DNA from: Epilithonimonas vandammei | Lineage (GTDB): Bacteria > Bacteroidota > Bacteroidia > Flavobacteriales > Weeksellaceae | DNA: 64,000 nucleotides | Direction: 5' to 3' | Assembly (NCBI RefSeq): GCF_003860525.1 | Contig: NZ_CP034161.1 | Coordinates: 124,001 to 188,000, forward strand | In this document: piece by piece, positions 54,429-62,079 of the stretch | Numbering within the stretch: position 1 is the stretch's first letter | How the letters are laid out: each line of letters begins with the position of its first letter | The notes under the pieces: generated by a model | Told to the model about the DNA's origin: nothing | Databases searched by the model: none | Seen by the model: the letters and a program-made list of their open reading frames with translations, nothing else | Translations under genes and position numbers: made by a program

Positions 54429-55661
54429 ATGACCCCAAAAGACTATCAGGAAGCAGTAGATTGGCTTTTTGTTCAGGCTCCGAATTATCAGATTGACGGG
54501 CAAAAGGCCTACAAGCCGGGACTCGATAACATCAAAAAATTGTGCGATTTTTTCGGGAATCCACAAGATAAAATCAAAACCATCCATATCGGTGGAACCA
54601 ACGGAAAAGGTTCTACTAGTAATATGCTGGCTTCAGTTCTTCAAGAATCTGGCTATAGAGTTGGACTTTACAATTCGCCGCATTTGATTGATTTTACAGA
54701 AAGAATCAAAATCAATGGAAAAAATTGTGACAAACAATTTGTTTACGATTTCATCCAAAAACTGAAACATTTGCCGCAAGATATTCGTCCTTCTTTTTTT
54801 GAATTCACGACGATAATGGCTTTCGAATATTTCCATCAGCAAAATGTTGATTTTGCAATTATAGAAGTGGGTTTGGGCGGCCGATTGGATTCGACAAACA
54901 TCATCAAACCTTTGGTTTCAGCCATTACAAATGTTCAGTTGGACCATCAGAATATTTTAGGAAACACAACCGAAGAAATCGCAGAAGAAAAAGCGGGAAT
55001 TGTAAAGGAAAATATTACAATAATTTCCGGAGATGAAAATCCAGTTGTAAAAGAAATTATTAAACAAAAAGCCTTCGAAGTTAAAGCTGATTTTATCGAT
55101 GCAACTGGTATTAAAACTGATTTAGTTTCAGATTTAAAAGGAAATTATCAGAAGAAAAATATCCGGGTAGTTTTGGCTTTGGTTAATGAATTGAGGAATC
55201 AAGCAATTAATATTTCTAATGATAATGTAAAATCTGGACTTTTGAATGTTCAACAAAATACAAACTTCATCGGCCGTTGGTTTGAATTTTCAAAAGACCC
55301 TTTGACAATTTGTGATACAGGCCACAATCACGCTGGTTTGGAAGAAGTTTTCAAACAACTCAATGAATATTCACAAAAAAAACATATCATTCTAGGATTT
55401 GTGAATGACAAAAAAATCGATGATGTGATTCCAATGTTACCTTCGGAAGCGCAGTTCTATTTTGTAAAACCAAGCGTGGGCAGAGGGAGACATCCGGAAG
55501 ATTATGACGATTTATTAAAAAAATTTAAATTAAATTATAAAATTTTCGACTCTGTTCAGGAAGGCTATGTTGCTGCAAAACAGAATTGTAAAAAAGAGGA
55601 AATAATTTTTATAGGCGGAAGCAATTTTGTAGTGGGAGATTTTTTAGAAAAAAATTTGTGA
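54429..55661 (+). CDS. folC: Bifunctional folylpolyglutamate synthase / dihydrofolate synthase
   Basis: This 410-residue ATP-dependent ligase adds glutamate to dihydropteroate or folates. The P-loop IGGTNGKGSTSNMLASVLQ lies near residue 57, followed by the omega loop LYNSPHLIDFTERIKING. VGLGGRLDSTN and TNVQLDHQNILG complete the Mur-ligase fold, and the C-terminal domain shows CDTGHNHAGL. A TAAATTTG box about 25 nt upstream may be its promoter. The 210 bp before it contain no gene. Confidence 0.95.
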   Translation: MTPKDYQEAVDWLFVQAPNYQIDGQKAYKPGLDNIKKLCDFFGNPQDKIKTIHIGGTNGKGSTSNMLASVLQESGYRVGLYNSPHLIDFTERIKINGKNCDKQFVYDFIQKLKHLPQDIRPSFFEFTTIMAFEYFHQQNVDFAIIEVGLGGRLDSTNIIKPLVSAITNVQLDHQNILGNTTEEIAEEKAGIVKENITIISGDENPVVKEIIKQKAFEVKADFIDATGIKTDLVSDLKGNYQKKNIRVVLALVNELRNQAINISNDNVKSGLLNVQQNTNFIGRWFEFSKDPLTICDTGHNHAGLEEVFKQLNEYSQKKHIILGFVNDKKIDDVIPMLPSEAQFYFVKPSVGRGRHPEDYDDLLKKFKLNYKIFDSVQEGYVAAKQNCKKEEIIFIGGSNFVVGDFLEKNL

Positions 55662-55685
55662 ATATTGTAATAAGTTGTATATTTG
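55655..55685 (+). promoter_or_regulatory. Promoter of the tRNA-Val genes
   Basis: TTTG at 55655-55658, a 19-nt spacer and TATATTTG at 55678-55685. It overlaps the last codons of folC and lies 23 nt before the first tRNA. Confidence 0.7.
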
Positions 55686-55708
55686 CACCACTCTAAAAGA
55701 GAATTAGA

Positions 55709-55783
55709 GGGTTCTTAGCTCAGTTGGTTCAGAGCATCTGGTTTACACCCAGAGGGTCGGGGGTTCGAATCCCTCAGGACCCA
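55709..55783 (+). tRNA. tRNA-Val (anticodon TAC), copy 1
   Basis: This 75-nt cloverleaf has acceptor GGGTTCT/AGGACCC, D stem GCTC/GAGC, anticodon stem TCTGG/CCAGA around the loop TTTACAC (anticodon TAC), and T arm GGGGGTTCGAATCCCTC. The discriminator is A, and CCA is not encoded. Confidence 0.97.
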
Positions 55784-55815
55784 CAAAAAAGGAACGAAAC
55801 CTTTTCAAAAAATTC

Positions 55816-55890
55816 GGGTTCTTAGCTCAGTTGGTTCAGAGCATCTGGTTTACACCCAGAGGGTCGGGGGTTCGAATCCCTCAGGACCCA
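55816..55890 (+). tRNA. tRNA-Val (anticodon TAC), copy 2
   Basis: It is identical to the copy 107 bp upstream, base for base over 75 nt. It is the last gene before the integrase and so the likely chromosomal attachment site of the neighbouring island. Confidence 0.97.
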
Positions 55891-55913
55891 CAACTATTGA
55901 AACAAAATAGTGC

Positions 55914-55949
55914 AAAATGCTGTAAAACATACGTTTTACGGCATTTTTT
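55914..55949 (+). terminator. Terminator after the tRNA-Val pair
   Basis: AAAATGCTGTAAAAC (55914-55928) pairs with GTTTTACGGCATTTT (55933-55947), a 15-bp stem with one G-T pair and a four-base loop, then T residues. Confidence 0.85.
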
Positions 55950-55994
55950 GTTTTTATGTCTGTTCAAAAAGCGTTAAAATTTAACAATCTTAAA

Positions 55995-56158
55995 GTGACC
56001 TATTCGTTGACCTGTTTAAAAGAGCCTTAACAGGTCACTGAAAAATTTGATTACGCTGTACTAATTATTGGCACTAATCAAAAATTTTAGTAGCACTTGT
56101 AGTGATCTTTTCAGTGACCTCTTCAGTGACCTAATAAATTTAGATCAAATAGGTCACT
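55995..56158. repeat. Array of AGTGACCT repeats before the integrase
   Basis: Seven copies of AGTGACCT or close variants occur in both orientations: 55995-56002, 56007-56014 (CGTTGACCT variant), 56033-56040 (inverted), 56101-56108 (AGTGATCT), 56113-56120, 56125-56132 and 56151-56158 (inverted). Five are perfect. They fill the gap between the tRNA and the integrase gene and could be arm-type sites of the recombinase or operators for its gene. Confidence 0.7.
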
Positions 56159-56258
56159 GGAATTTGAAAGAAATCCTTTGTACAAGCCAGTTTAGAAAGT
56201 GAATATCTTGTACGAGGTTAGGCTCAAGATTAATTTTAAACCAAAAATCAAAGGCAAA

Positions 56259-57500
56259 ATGAACAAGACATTCAACTTACTTTTTTATGTGAAAAAATCT
56301 AAAACAAATTCTGAGGGTCATTCTCCCCTTTATATGAGAATTACAATTGACGGTAAGATTTGCGAGATATCTACAAAACGCCATTTACTACCTGCAAGGT
56401 GGAATTCCCAATTGCAAAAAGTCACTGGATCTTCAGAAGAAAGCAGATCACTAAACTTTTACCTGAAATCTTTGGAGCAGAAGGTATACGACGCTTACCA
56501 TCAAATGGTGAGAGAGAAGGAAACACCAACTTGTGAGGCTATCAAAAATAAACTGCTTGGCAAAGATGACTGCAAAAGGACTTTAATTCCAATTTTTAAA
56601 GACCATAATGATCGAATGAAAAAATTAATAGGAAAGGAATTTGCGCAAGGAACCCTTGAACGTTATAATATAACTTTGCAACATATCAAAGTGTTCCTTA
56701 AATGGAAATACAACATTACAGATATTGATATTTTAAAAATAGATCTAGCTTTCCTTAACGATTTTGAATTTTATTTAAGAACTGAAAAATCTTGCAGCAA
56801 CAATACCGCGGTAAAATATGTAAAAAAGAATTTTGGAAAAATTATCCGCAACTGCATCGCTAATGGCTGGATTACTAAAGACCCTTTCTTGAATTATAAG
56901 TCCTCATTTGATGAAGTCACGAGAACCTTTCTAACTGAAGAGGAAATAGAAAAGCTTTTTAATAAAGACTTCAAAAATGAGCGTCTCTCTCAGGTGAGGT
57001 ACATATTTTTATTCAGCTGTTTTACTGGATTAGCATATATAGATACGCAGAACCTGACCCACAAAAATATTAGCGTAGGACTAGACGGTAATAAATGGAT
57101 TTTTACGAGCCGACAGAAAACTAAAACAGCATCTAACGTACCATTACTCCCACAGGCAGAGGAAATAATAGAAAAATACAGACACCACCCTACTTGTCTA
57201 AACAGTGGTAAATTACTTCCAATTCTTAGTAATCAAAAAATGAATTGTTATCTCAAAGAGATTGCTGATTTATGTGAGATAAATAAGGAGTTAACATACC
57301 ATATTGCACGCCATACATTTGCTACTACTATTACTTTGTCAAATGGAGTTCCGATAGAAAGTGTAAGCAAAATGCTTGGTCACAAGAACATTAAGACCAC
57401 TCAGCATTATGCTAAAATCCTAGATCAGAAGGTTAGTGAAGATATGTCCAATCTAAAAAAGGTTTTTCAAACCAAAGAAAAAAAGGTAAATACAGACTAA
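56259..57500 (+). CDS. Tyrosine recombinase / site-specific integrase
   Basis: This 413-residue protein has the Arm-DNA-binding N-terminus (FNLLFYVKKSKTNSEGHSPL), a SAM-like core-binding domain (about 105-210) and the catalytic domain with SRQKTKTASNVPL (Lys), the HIARHTFATT box (His-x-x-Arg), GHKNIKTTQHYAKI and its nucleophilic Tyr. The first catalytic Arg position reads CFTGLAYIDT and lacks Arg, as is common in Bacteroidota conjugative-element integrases. A GTG 20 codons upstream is a less likely start. It lies beside tRNA-Val and marks an integrated element. Confidence 0.92.
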   Translation: MNKTFNLLFYVKKSKTNSEGHSPLYMRITIDGKICEISTKRHLLPARWNSQLQKVTGSSEESRSLNFYLKSLEQKVYDAYHQMVREKETPTCEAIKNKLLGKDDCKRTLIPIFKDHNDRMKKLIGKEFAQGTLERYNITLQHIKVFLKWKYNITDIDILKIDLAFLNDFEFYLRTEKSCSNNTAVKYVKKNFGKIIRNCIANGWITKDPFLNYKSSFDEVTRTFLTEEEIEKLFNKDFKNERLSQVRYIFLFSCFTGLAYIDTQNLTHKNISVGLDGNKWIFTSRQKTKTASNVPLLPQAEEIIEKYRHHPTCLNSGKLLPILSNQKMNCYLKEIADLCEINKELTYHIARHTFATTITLSNGVPIESVSKMLGHKNIKTTQHYAKILDQKVSEDMSNLKKVFQTKEKKVNTD

Positions 57501-57689
57501 GTTTGTGTACTCTGGATAAGATTATTTTTTACATTGTTTTGCAGTAATTTAATTGCTGGTAGTATACTATATCTTTACTACAAAACCTTTTTACTAATTG
57601 TTAGAAAATAAATCTAAGCGTAGAATTTGCTGATCTTAACTTTGCATTGCCAAATTAAAAAGCAAAGATTCAACTATTAAACTATATCT

Positions 57690-58988
57690 TTACGCCTGAA
57701 ACTTCAACAATTTCCTGATCTGATAGAAAAAACGTTCAATTAGCCGTAGATCTTCAGTTACAATTTCAGCATTGCCTTTGAGTTCCTTGTCAAAAGGAAG
57801 AGTTTTATTGTAAGATGTTTTCAAACCCTGTGGTAGAATAACATCAACATAATAATTTCCATTTTCGTCTGGGGAAAGAGAGATATTCTGCACTTTTCCT
57901 TCCACAATACCATATTCCTGAAATCGGTAATTATCCAGTTTTATCAACACTTTTTCGCCTGGAACAACTTTGCCTGAATTAACAGAAGGAACCTGCATCC
58001 TTCCAACCAAAGCTTCTTTATCATTCGGTAAAACTGTCACAATAACATCTCCGGATTTTACAAACTGATTCTCACCAAAGAATTGTTGGAAACTTACGAT
58101 ACCCTCTGTTGAAGAACTAATGAGGTAGTCCTGCTCCCATTGTTTTAGGGATTTTCTCAATTGTTCAAAAAGCTGTAAGGTTTGGGAAGAATAATTGCTC
58201 TTATCTTTTTCAGAATTGATATTTGCTCCGCTTTTTGTTTTGTTAAGATTAGAAATACCTTCCTGCAATTGTGATAAAGATATGGTGATGTTTTTTAAAT
58301 TCTGTTCTTCCTGCAAAAATTTGATCTTCTCATTTTCCAGCTCCATTGCGGCAATTACACCCTGATCATATAAACTTTGTGAGCGGTGTAAATTTTTCTT
58401 TGTCAATTCATATTTTGCCAACTCAAGATTTTTTTGCTGCTGCAAAGTGGCAATTCTGCTTCGATATTCGGACAAGCTTTGATTAGCTGCGAGATTTTCC
58501 GGATCATAAGGCCGCAATTTTGCAAACAGTTTTTCGTCCTGAAAAGCTTTGGCAAATTGGTTGTAATCGCCCTGAAGCTCACCTAATCTGAAACCTGATG
58601 TTTCACTTATAGGAAACGAAAATATCTTATCGGGACCAATGGAATCCATCATTTTTCTAAGTTTCAGAACATCCTGATAATTGGCTGTAGATTGCAAAAT
58701 CATCAGAACCTCATTTCTTCTGACTGCTTGATGATTTTTAATCAATATTTTTTCAATTTTAGAATTTATCCTTGCCTGCAACTTTTCCGGTGGGTTATGC
58801 GAGGTCACGATAACTGGAGCCGGAATAAATTCCGGATATTTTATGAACCAGCTCATCACCAAGACAATGATAAGAATAATGAAAATAATACAGTTTCCCC
58901 AACGGACCATCCAATGTGGCGGTTGTGTTAAAATATCCTGAACACTTTCTGAGCGCAGCTCAATATTGTCTAATATGTCTCTTTCCAT
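57690..58988 (-). CDS. HlyD family secretion protein (membrane fusion protein)
   Basis: This 432-residue protein has a cytoplasmic start, one membrane helix (about 29-49, CIIFIILIIVLVMSWFI) and a periplasmic part with biotinyl-lipoyl-like halves separated by a long coiled-coil hairpin (about 140-260). The closing barrel is seen as QVPSVNSGKVVPGEKVLIKL. It connects the C39 ABC exporter, whose gene ends 12 bp upstream, to the outer membrane. It completes a type I-like export system; no TolC gene is in the window. Confidence 0.92.
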   Translation of the reverse strand: MERDILDNIELRSESVQDILTQPPHWMVRWGNCIIFIILIIVLVMSWFIKYPEFIPAPVIVTSHNPPEKLQARINSKIEKILIKNHQAVRRNEVLMILQSTANYQDVLKLRKMMDSIGPDKIFSFPISETSGFRLGELQGDYNQFAKAFQDEKLFAKLRPYDPENLAANQSLSEYRSRIATLQQQKNLELAKYELTKKNLHRSQSLYDQGVIAAMELENEKIKFLQEEQNLKNITISLSQLQEGISNLNKTKSGANINSEKDKSNYSSQTLQLFEQLRKSLKQWEQDYLISSSTEGIVSFQQFFGENQFVKSGDVIVTVLPNDKEALVGRMQVPSVNSGKVVPGEKVLIKLDNYRFQEYGIVEGKVQNISLSPDENGNYYVDVILPQGLKTSYNKTLPFDKELKGNAEIVTEDLRLIERFFYQIRKLLKFQA

Positions 58989-59000
58989 TGCAAATCGTAA

Positions 59001-61196
59001 TTAATTCCCCAATTCCAATTGATTTTTTACCAATCGATAATATTCTCCTCTTAGTGTTACTAATTTGGAATGGCTGCCTTCTTCAACCACTTTTCCTTTG
59101 TCCAGGACAATAATTTTATCGGCGTGTTTTACGGTTGAGAGACGATGAGCGATTACGATCGCAGTCTTTCCTTTGAAGAATTGTTCAAGGTTTTCCATAA
59201 TAACTTTTTCATTATTGGCATCCAAAGCGGAAGTGGCTTCATCAAAAAAGATATATTCCGGAGATTTATAAACCGCTCTCGCAATGAATAATCTCTGCTT
59301 CTGTCCACCAGACACTCCAACCCCTTCATTGCCGATTTTAGTATTGTAGCTTAACGGTAAACCTTCAACAAAATCTTTAATATTGGCAATCTCAACAGCG
59401 GTTCTTAATTTGGATTTGTCAATATAATCTTCTCCGATTGCGATATTATTGGCAATCGTATCATTGAAAACGTAACCTTCCTGCATCACAACACCGCAAT
59501 GATCCCTCCAAAATCTTGGCGATATATTTTTTAGATCAGTATTTGCGATTTTGATGTCTCCTGAATTTGGCTCATAAAATTTCATCAATAATTTTAATAG
59601 AGTCGTTTTTCCGCTTCCGCTAGCCCCAACGATGGCGGTTGTTTTTTGGTATGGAATAATTAAATCCAGATTTTCAAAAACAAACTGATCCGAACCGATA
59701 TACCGGAAAGACATATTTTTGATTTCTATGTCTTTTTGTGGAATTTCTGAAGTATAATGTTCTTCGGAGCTTTCTTCATCTTCTTTATCGTGAATCTCTC
59801 CCAATCTTTCCAGGGAGATTTTTGCATCCTGAGTCTGACGGATAAAATCGACTAGCTGTAGTAATGGACTATTTAATTGTCCGATAATGTATTGTACGGA
59901 TAACATCATTCCGAGCGTTAAATTTCCGTTCAAGACTAATTTAGCTGAAAGGAAACTTACTAAAATATCTTTCATCTGGTTAATGAAATTTCCACCCACG
60001 GATTGCCATTGTTCAAGTGAAAGAGATTTGATTTGGATTTTAAATAGTTTCACCTGCAAAAATTCCCAATCCCAGCGTTTCTGTTTTTCTGCGTTGTGCA
60101 TTTTGATTTCCTGCATCCCATTGATAAGTTCAATGACCTTACTTTGCTCTTGTGAGACCTGGGAAAATCTTTTATAATCCAGCTCTTTTCTTCTTTTCAG
60201 AAAAAAAGTTATCCAGCCAATGTATAATCCTGCACCAACCAAATAAACCAAAAATAGCCGGTAATCGTAAAATAGCAAAACGATGCTGAAAATAATGAGA
60301 TTGACCAATGAAAACAAGGTATTGAGCGAAGAAGTCGTTAACAATTGCTCAATCCTGTGGTGATCGTTGATTCTCTGCATAATATCTCCTGTCATCCTGG
60401 TATCAAAGAAACTTATAGGTAGTTTCATGAGCTTGATAAAGAAATCGGAAATAATGGAAATATTGATCCTAGTGGAAAGATGCAGCAAGATCCAGCTCCG
60501 GATGACCTCAATTCCTGTTCTTCCAAAGAATAACATCACCTGAGCAAGCAAAACCAAATATATGAAATTTAAATCCTGATTTTGAATTCCGACATCTACA
60601 ATACTCTGCGTAAGAAATGGAAGCATTAACGATAGTAAACTGCCCGCTAATAATCCAATTGAGAGCTGAAATACAAGAGGTTTGTACTTAAGAAGATATT
60701 TTGAAAGAAAAGAAAAACTCGCTTTGCTCTCACTTTCGTCAAATTCGTTGCTGAAAAATGAAGGTGTAGTTTCCAAAAGCAGAGCAACGCCTTCTTCTGT
60801 TGTTTCACTGGCATTTTCACCGATCCAAAATTTGATGAATTCTTCTTTTTCATAGGTTATTAATCCATAACTGGGATCAGAAACGCTGACTTTTCCTGAT
60901 TTGTCAATTTTGTAAACTACAACAAAATGAACTTTATTCCAATGGACAATGCAAGGCAAAGGGATTTCCTCTGCCAAAGTCTTGAAATCAGTTTTTATCC
61001 CCAGACTTTTAAGTCCCAAATTTTCCGCAGCGTTACTTAGACCTAATAAACTGCTGCCTTCCCTTGTTGTCTCTGATAAGTTTCTAATCTGCTGGAGCGG
61101 AATTGTCTTACCATAGTATTTGCTAATGATCCGAAGGCAAGTCGGGCCACAGTCTTTAAAGTCCGGTTGTTTGTAAGAAGGAAACGATTGAGCCAT
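59001..61196 (-). CDS. Peptidase-containing ABC transporter (C39, bacteriocin export)
   Basis: This 731-residue protein has three parts. The C39 peptidase (1-140) shows KQPDFKDCGPTCLRIISKYYG with catalytic Cys16, His90 in NKVHFVVVYK and Asp107 in VSVSDPSYG. The six-helix membrane domain covers about 165-450. The ATPase has Walker A GASGSGKTTLLKLL, signature VSGGQKQRLFIARAV and Walker B FFDEATSALD. It cuts double-glycine-type leaders from peptides and exports them. All catalytic residues are present. It lies one base from the LanB elimination-domain gene. Confidence 0.95.
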   Translation of the reverse strand: MAQSFPSYKQPDFKDCGPTCLRIISKYYGKTIPLQQIRNLSETTREGSSLLGLSNAAENLGLKSLGIKTDFKTLAEEIPLPCIVHWNKVHFVVVYKIDKSGKVSVSDPSYGLITYEKEEFIKFWIGENASETTEEGVALLLETTPSFFSNEFDESESKASFSFLSKYLLKYKPLVFQLSIGLLAGSLLSLMLPFLTQSIVDVGIQNQDLNFIYLVLLAQVMLFFGRTGIEVIRSWILLHLSTRINISIISDFFIKLMKLPISFFDTRMTGDIMQRINDHHRIEQLLTTSSLNTLFSLVNLIIFSIVLLFYDYRLFLVYLVGAGLYIGWITFFLKRRKELDYKRFSQVSQEQSKVIELINGMQEIKMHNAEKQKRWDWEFLQVKLFKIQIKSLSLEQWQSVGGNFINQMKDILVSFLSAKLVLNGNLTLGMMLSVQYIIGQLNSPLLQLVDFIRQTQDAKISLERLGEIHDKEDEESSEEHYTSEIPQKDIEIKNMSFRYIGSDQFVFENLDLIIPYQKTTAIVGASGSGKTTLLKLLMKFYEPNSGDIKIANTDLKNISPRFWRDHCGVVMQEGYVFNDTIANNIAIGEDYIDKSKLRTAVEIANIKDFVEGLPLSYNTKIGNEGVGVSGGQKQRLFIARAVYKSPEYIFFDEATSALDANNEKVIMENLEQFFKGKTAIVIAHRLSTVKHADKIIVLDKGKVVEEGSHSKLVTLRGEYYRLVKNQLELGN

Positions 61197-62075
61197 TTAC
61201 ATATTAGTTTTTATAGCATTTTCAATGGCATACTTTGATTTATAGTATCGAAATAGAAAATCATAACAAACCATCTCGTGCGCTCTGTTTTTGGATTTGA
61301 ATAACCGATTCATCATCATATGGATATGACTTGATAAAAAACTATTAATATTAACATCCAAAGATTTTGAATTCCAAAAGGTTAGAATTTCATCTTTTAA
61401 GTTTATACTTTTCTTATTTTTTTCATTAATTATTTCATAAATATCATTGTTGTTTTTGCCCTCCATTGTATTTGAAATTTCTTGCCTATTTAATCTGAAT
61501 TTGTCGCTAAGATTAGAATTCAAAATTTTGGATCTCCCGAATTCAGCTTTAAACGCATTACTCAAATTCTCCATAAAATTCTTTTTGTCAGATAATTGAT
61601 ATTGGAATAAATCCAAAAAGTCGTCAATTGCCTTTAAACCAAACAACCATCTAAGATTTTCGTCCTTGAAGTTTTTCAAATAATTTATGATCATAATAGT
61701 ATCAAGAAAAAATAATTGCTCTGAAATCTCCATTGTTTTCAAGCCATATCTTTCTATTTCCTTGTTATAAGTATCTAGCTGGACCTTCCAAATGATAGAT
61801 TCTGCCACAAGAGGTACCAAGACATTATGCATCCTGGAAATGATCTCATTTAACTGGCTTGGTCTGGTACATTTGAATCTTATTCTCAAATGGTATTTTG
61901 GATCATTGTACCGAATAAAAAACCATTGATCTATAATATTTTCCTCAATAAATTTATCAGCGAGAGGTTTTATCTTTTCCACAAGTATATCATCTGCGGA
62001 TTTTGTCCCCATATATAATTTATAATATATCCAATTGCCTCCAAGTATATGATATGTGGTAACATTGTCGTACAT
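61197..62075 (-). CDS. Thiopeptide-type bacteriocin biosynthesis protein (stand-alone LanB elimination domain)
   Basis: This 292-residue protein matches the SpaB C-terminal domain family. TYHILGGNWIYYKLYMGTKSADDILVEKI and WFFIRYNDPKYHLRIRFK are hallmarks, as are the later QLDTYNKEIERYG and SHIHMMMNRLFKSKNRAHE. In class I lanthipeptide synthesis this domain removes glutamate from glutamylated Ser/Thr to make dehydroamino acids. Here it is separate from the glutamylation part, encoded four bases upstream. Split LanB pairs are known from pinensin synthesis in Chitinophaga. Confidence 0.9.
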   Translation of the reverse strand: MYDNVTTYHILGGNWIYYKLYMGTKSADDILVEKIKPLADKFIEENIIDQWFFIRYNDPKYHLRIRFKCTRPSQLNEIISRMHNVLVPLVAESIIWKVQLDTYNKEIERYGLKTMEISEQLFFLDTIMIINYLKNFKDENLRWLFGLKAIDDFLDLFQYQLSDKKNFMENLSNAFKAEFGRSKILNSNLSDKFRLNRQEISNTMEGKNNNDIYEIINEKNKKSINLKDEILTFWNSKSLDVNINSFLSSHIHMMMNRLFKSKNRAHEMVCYDFLFRYYKSKYAIENAIKTNM

Positions 62076-62079
62076 AACA

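Noticed and set aside
55709..55890. The second tRNA-Val as an attachment-site duplicate created by island insertion
   Set aside because: Both copies are complete, share one promoter and have different spacers; a tandem tRNA operon is the simpler view. The island would lie right of the second copy.
55995..56158. CRISPR array
   Set aside because: The repeated unit is only 8 bp, irregularly spaced and in both orientations; no cas genes are present anywhere in the window.
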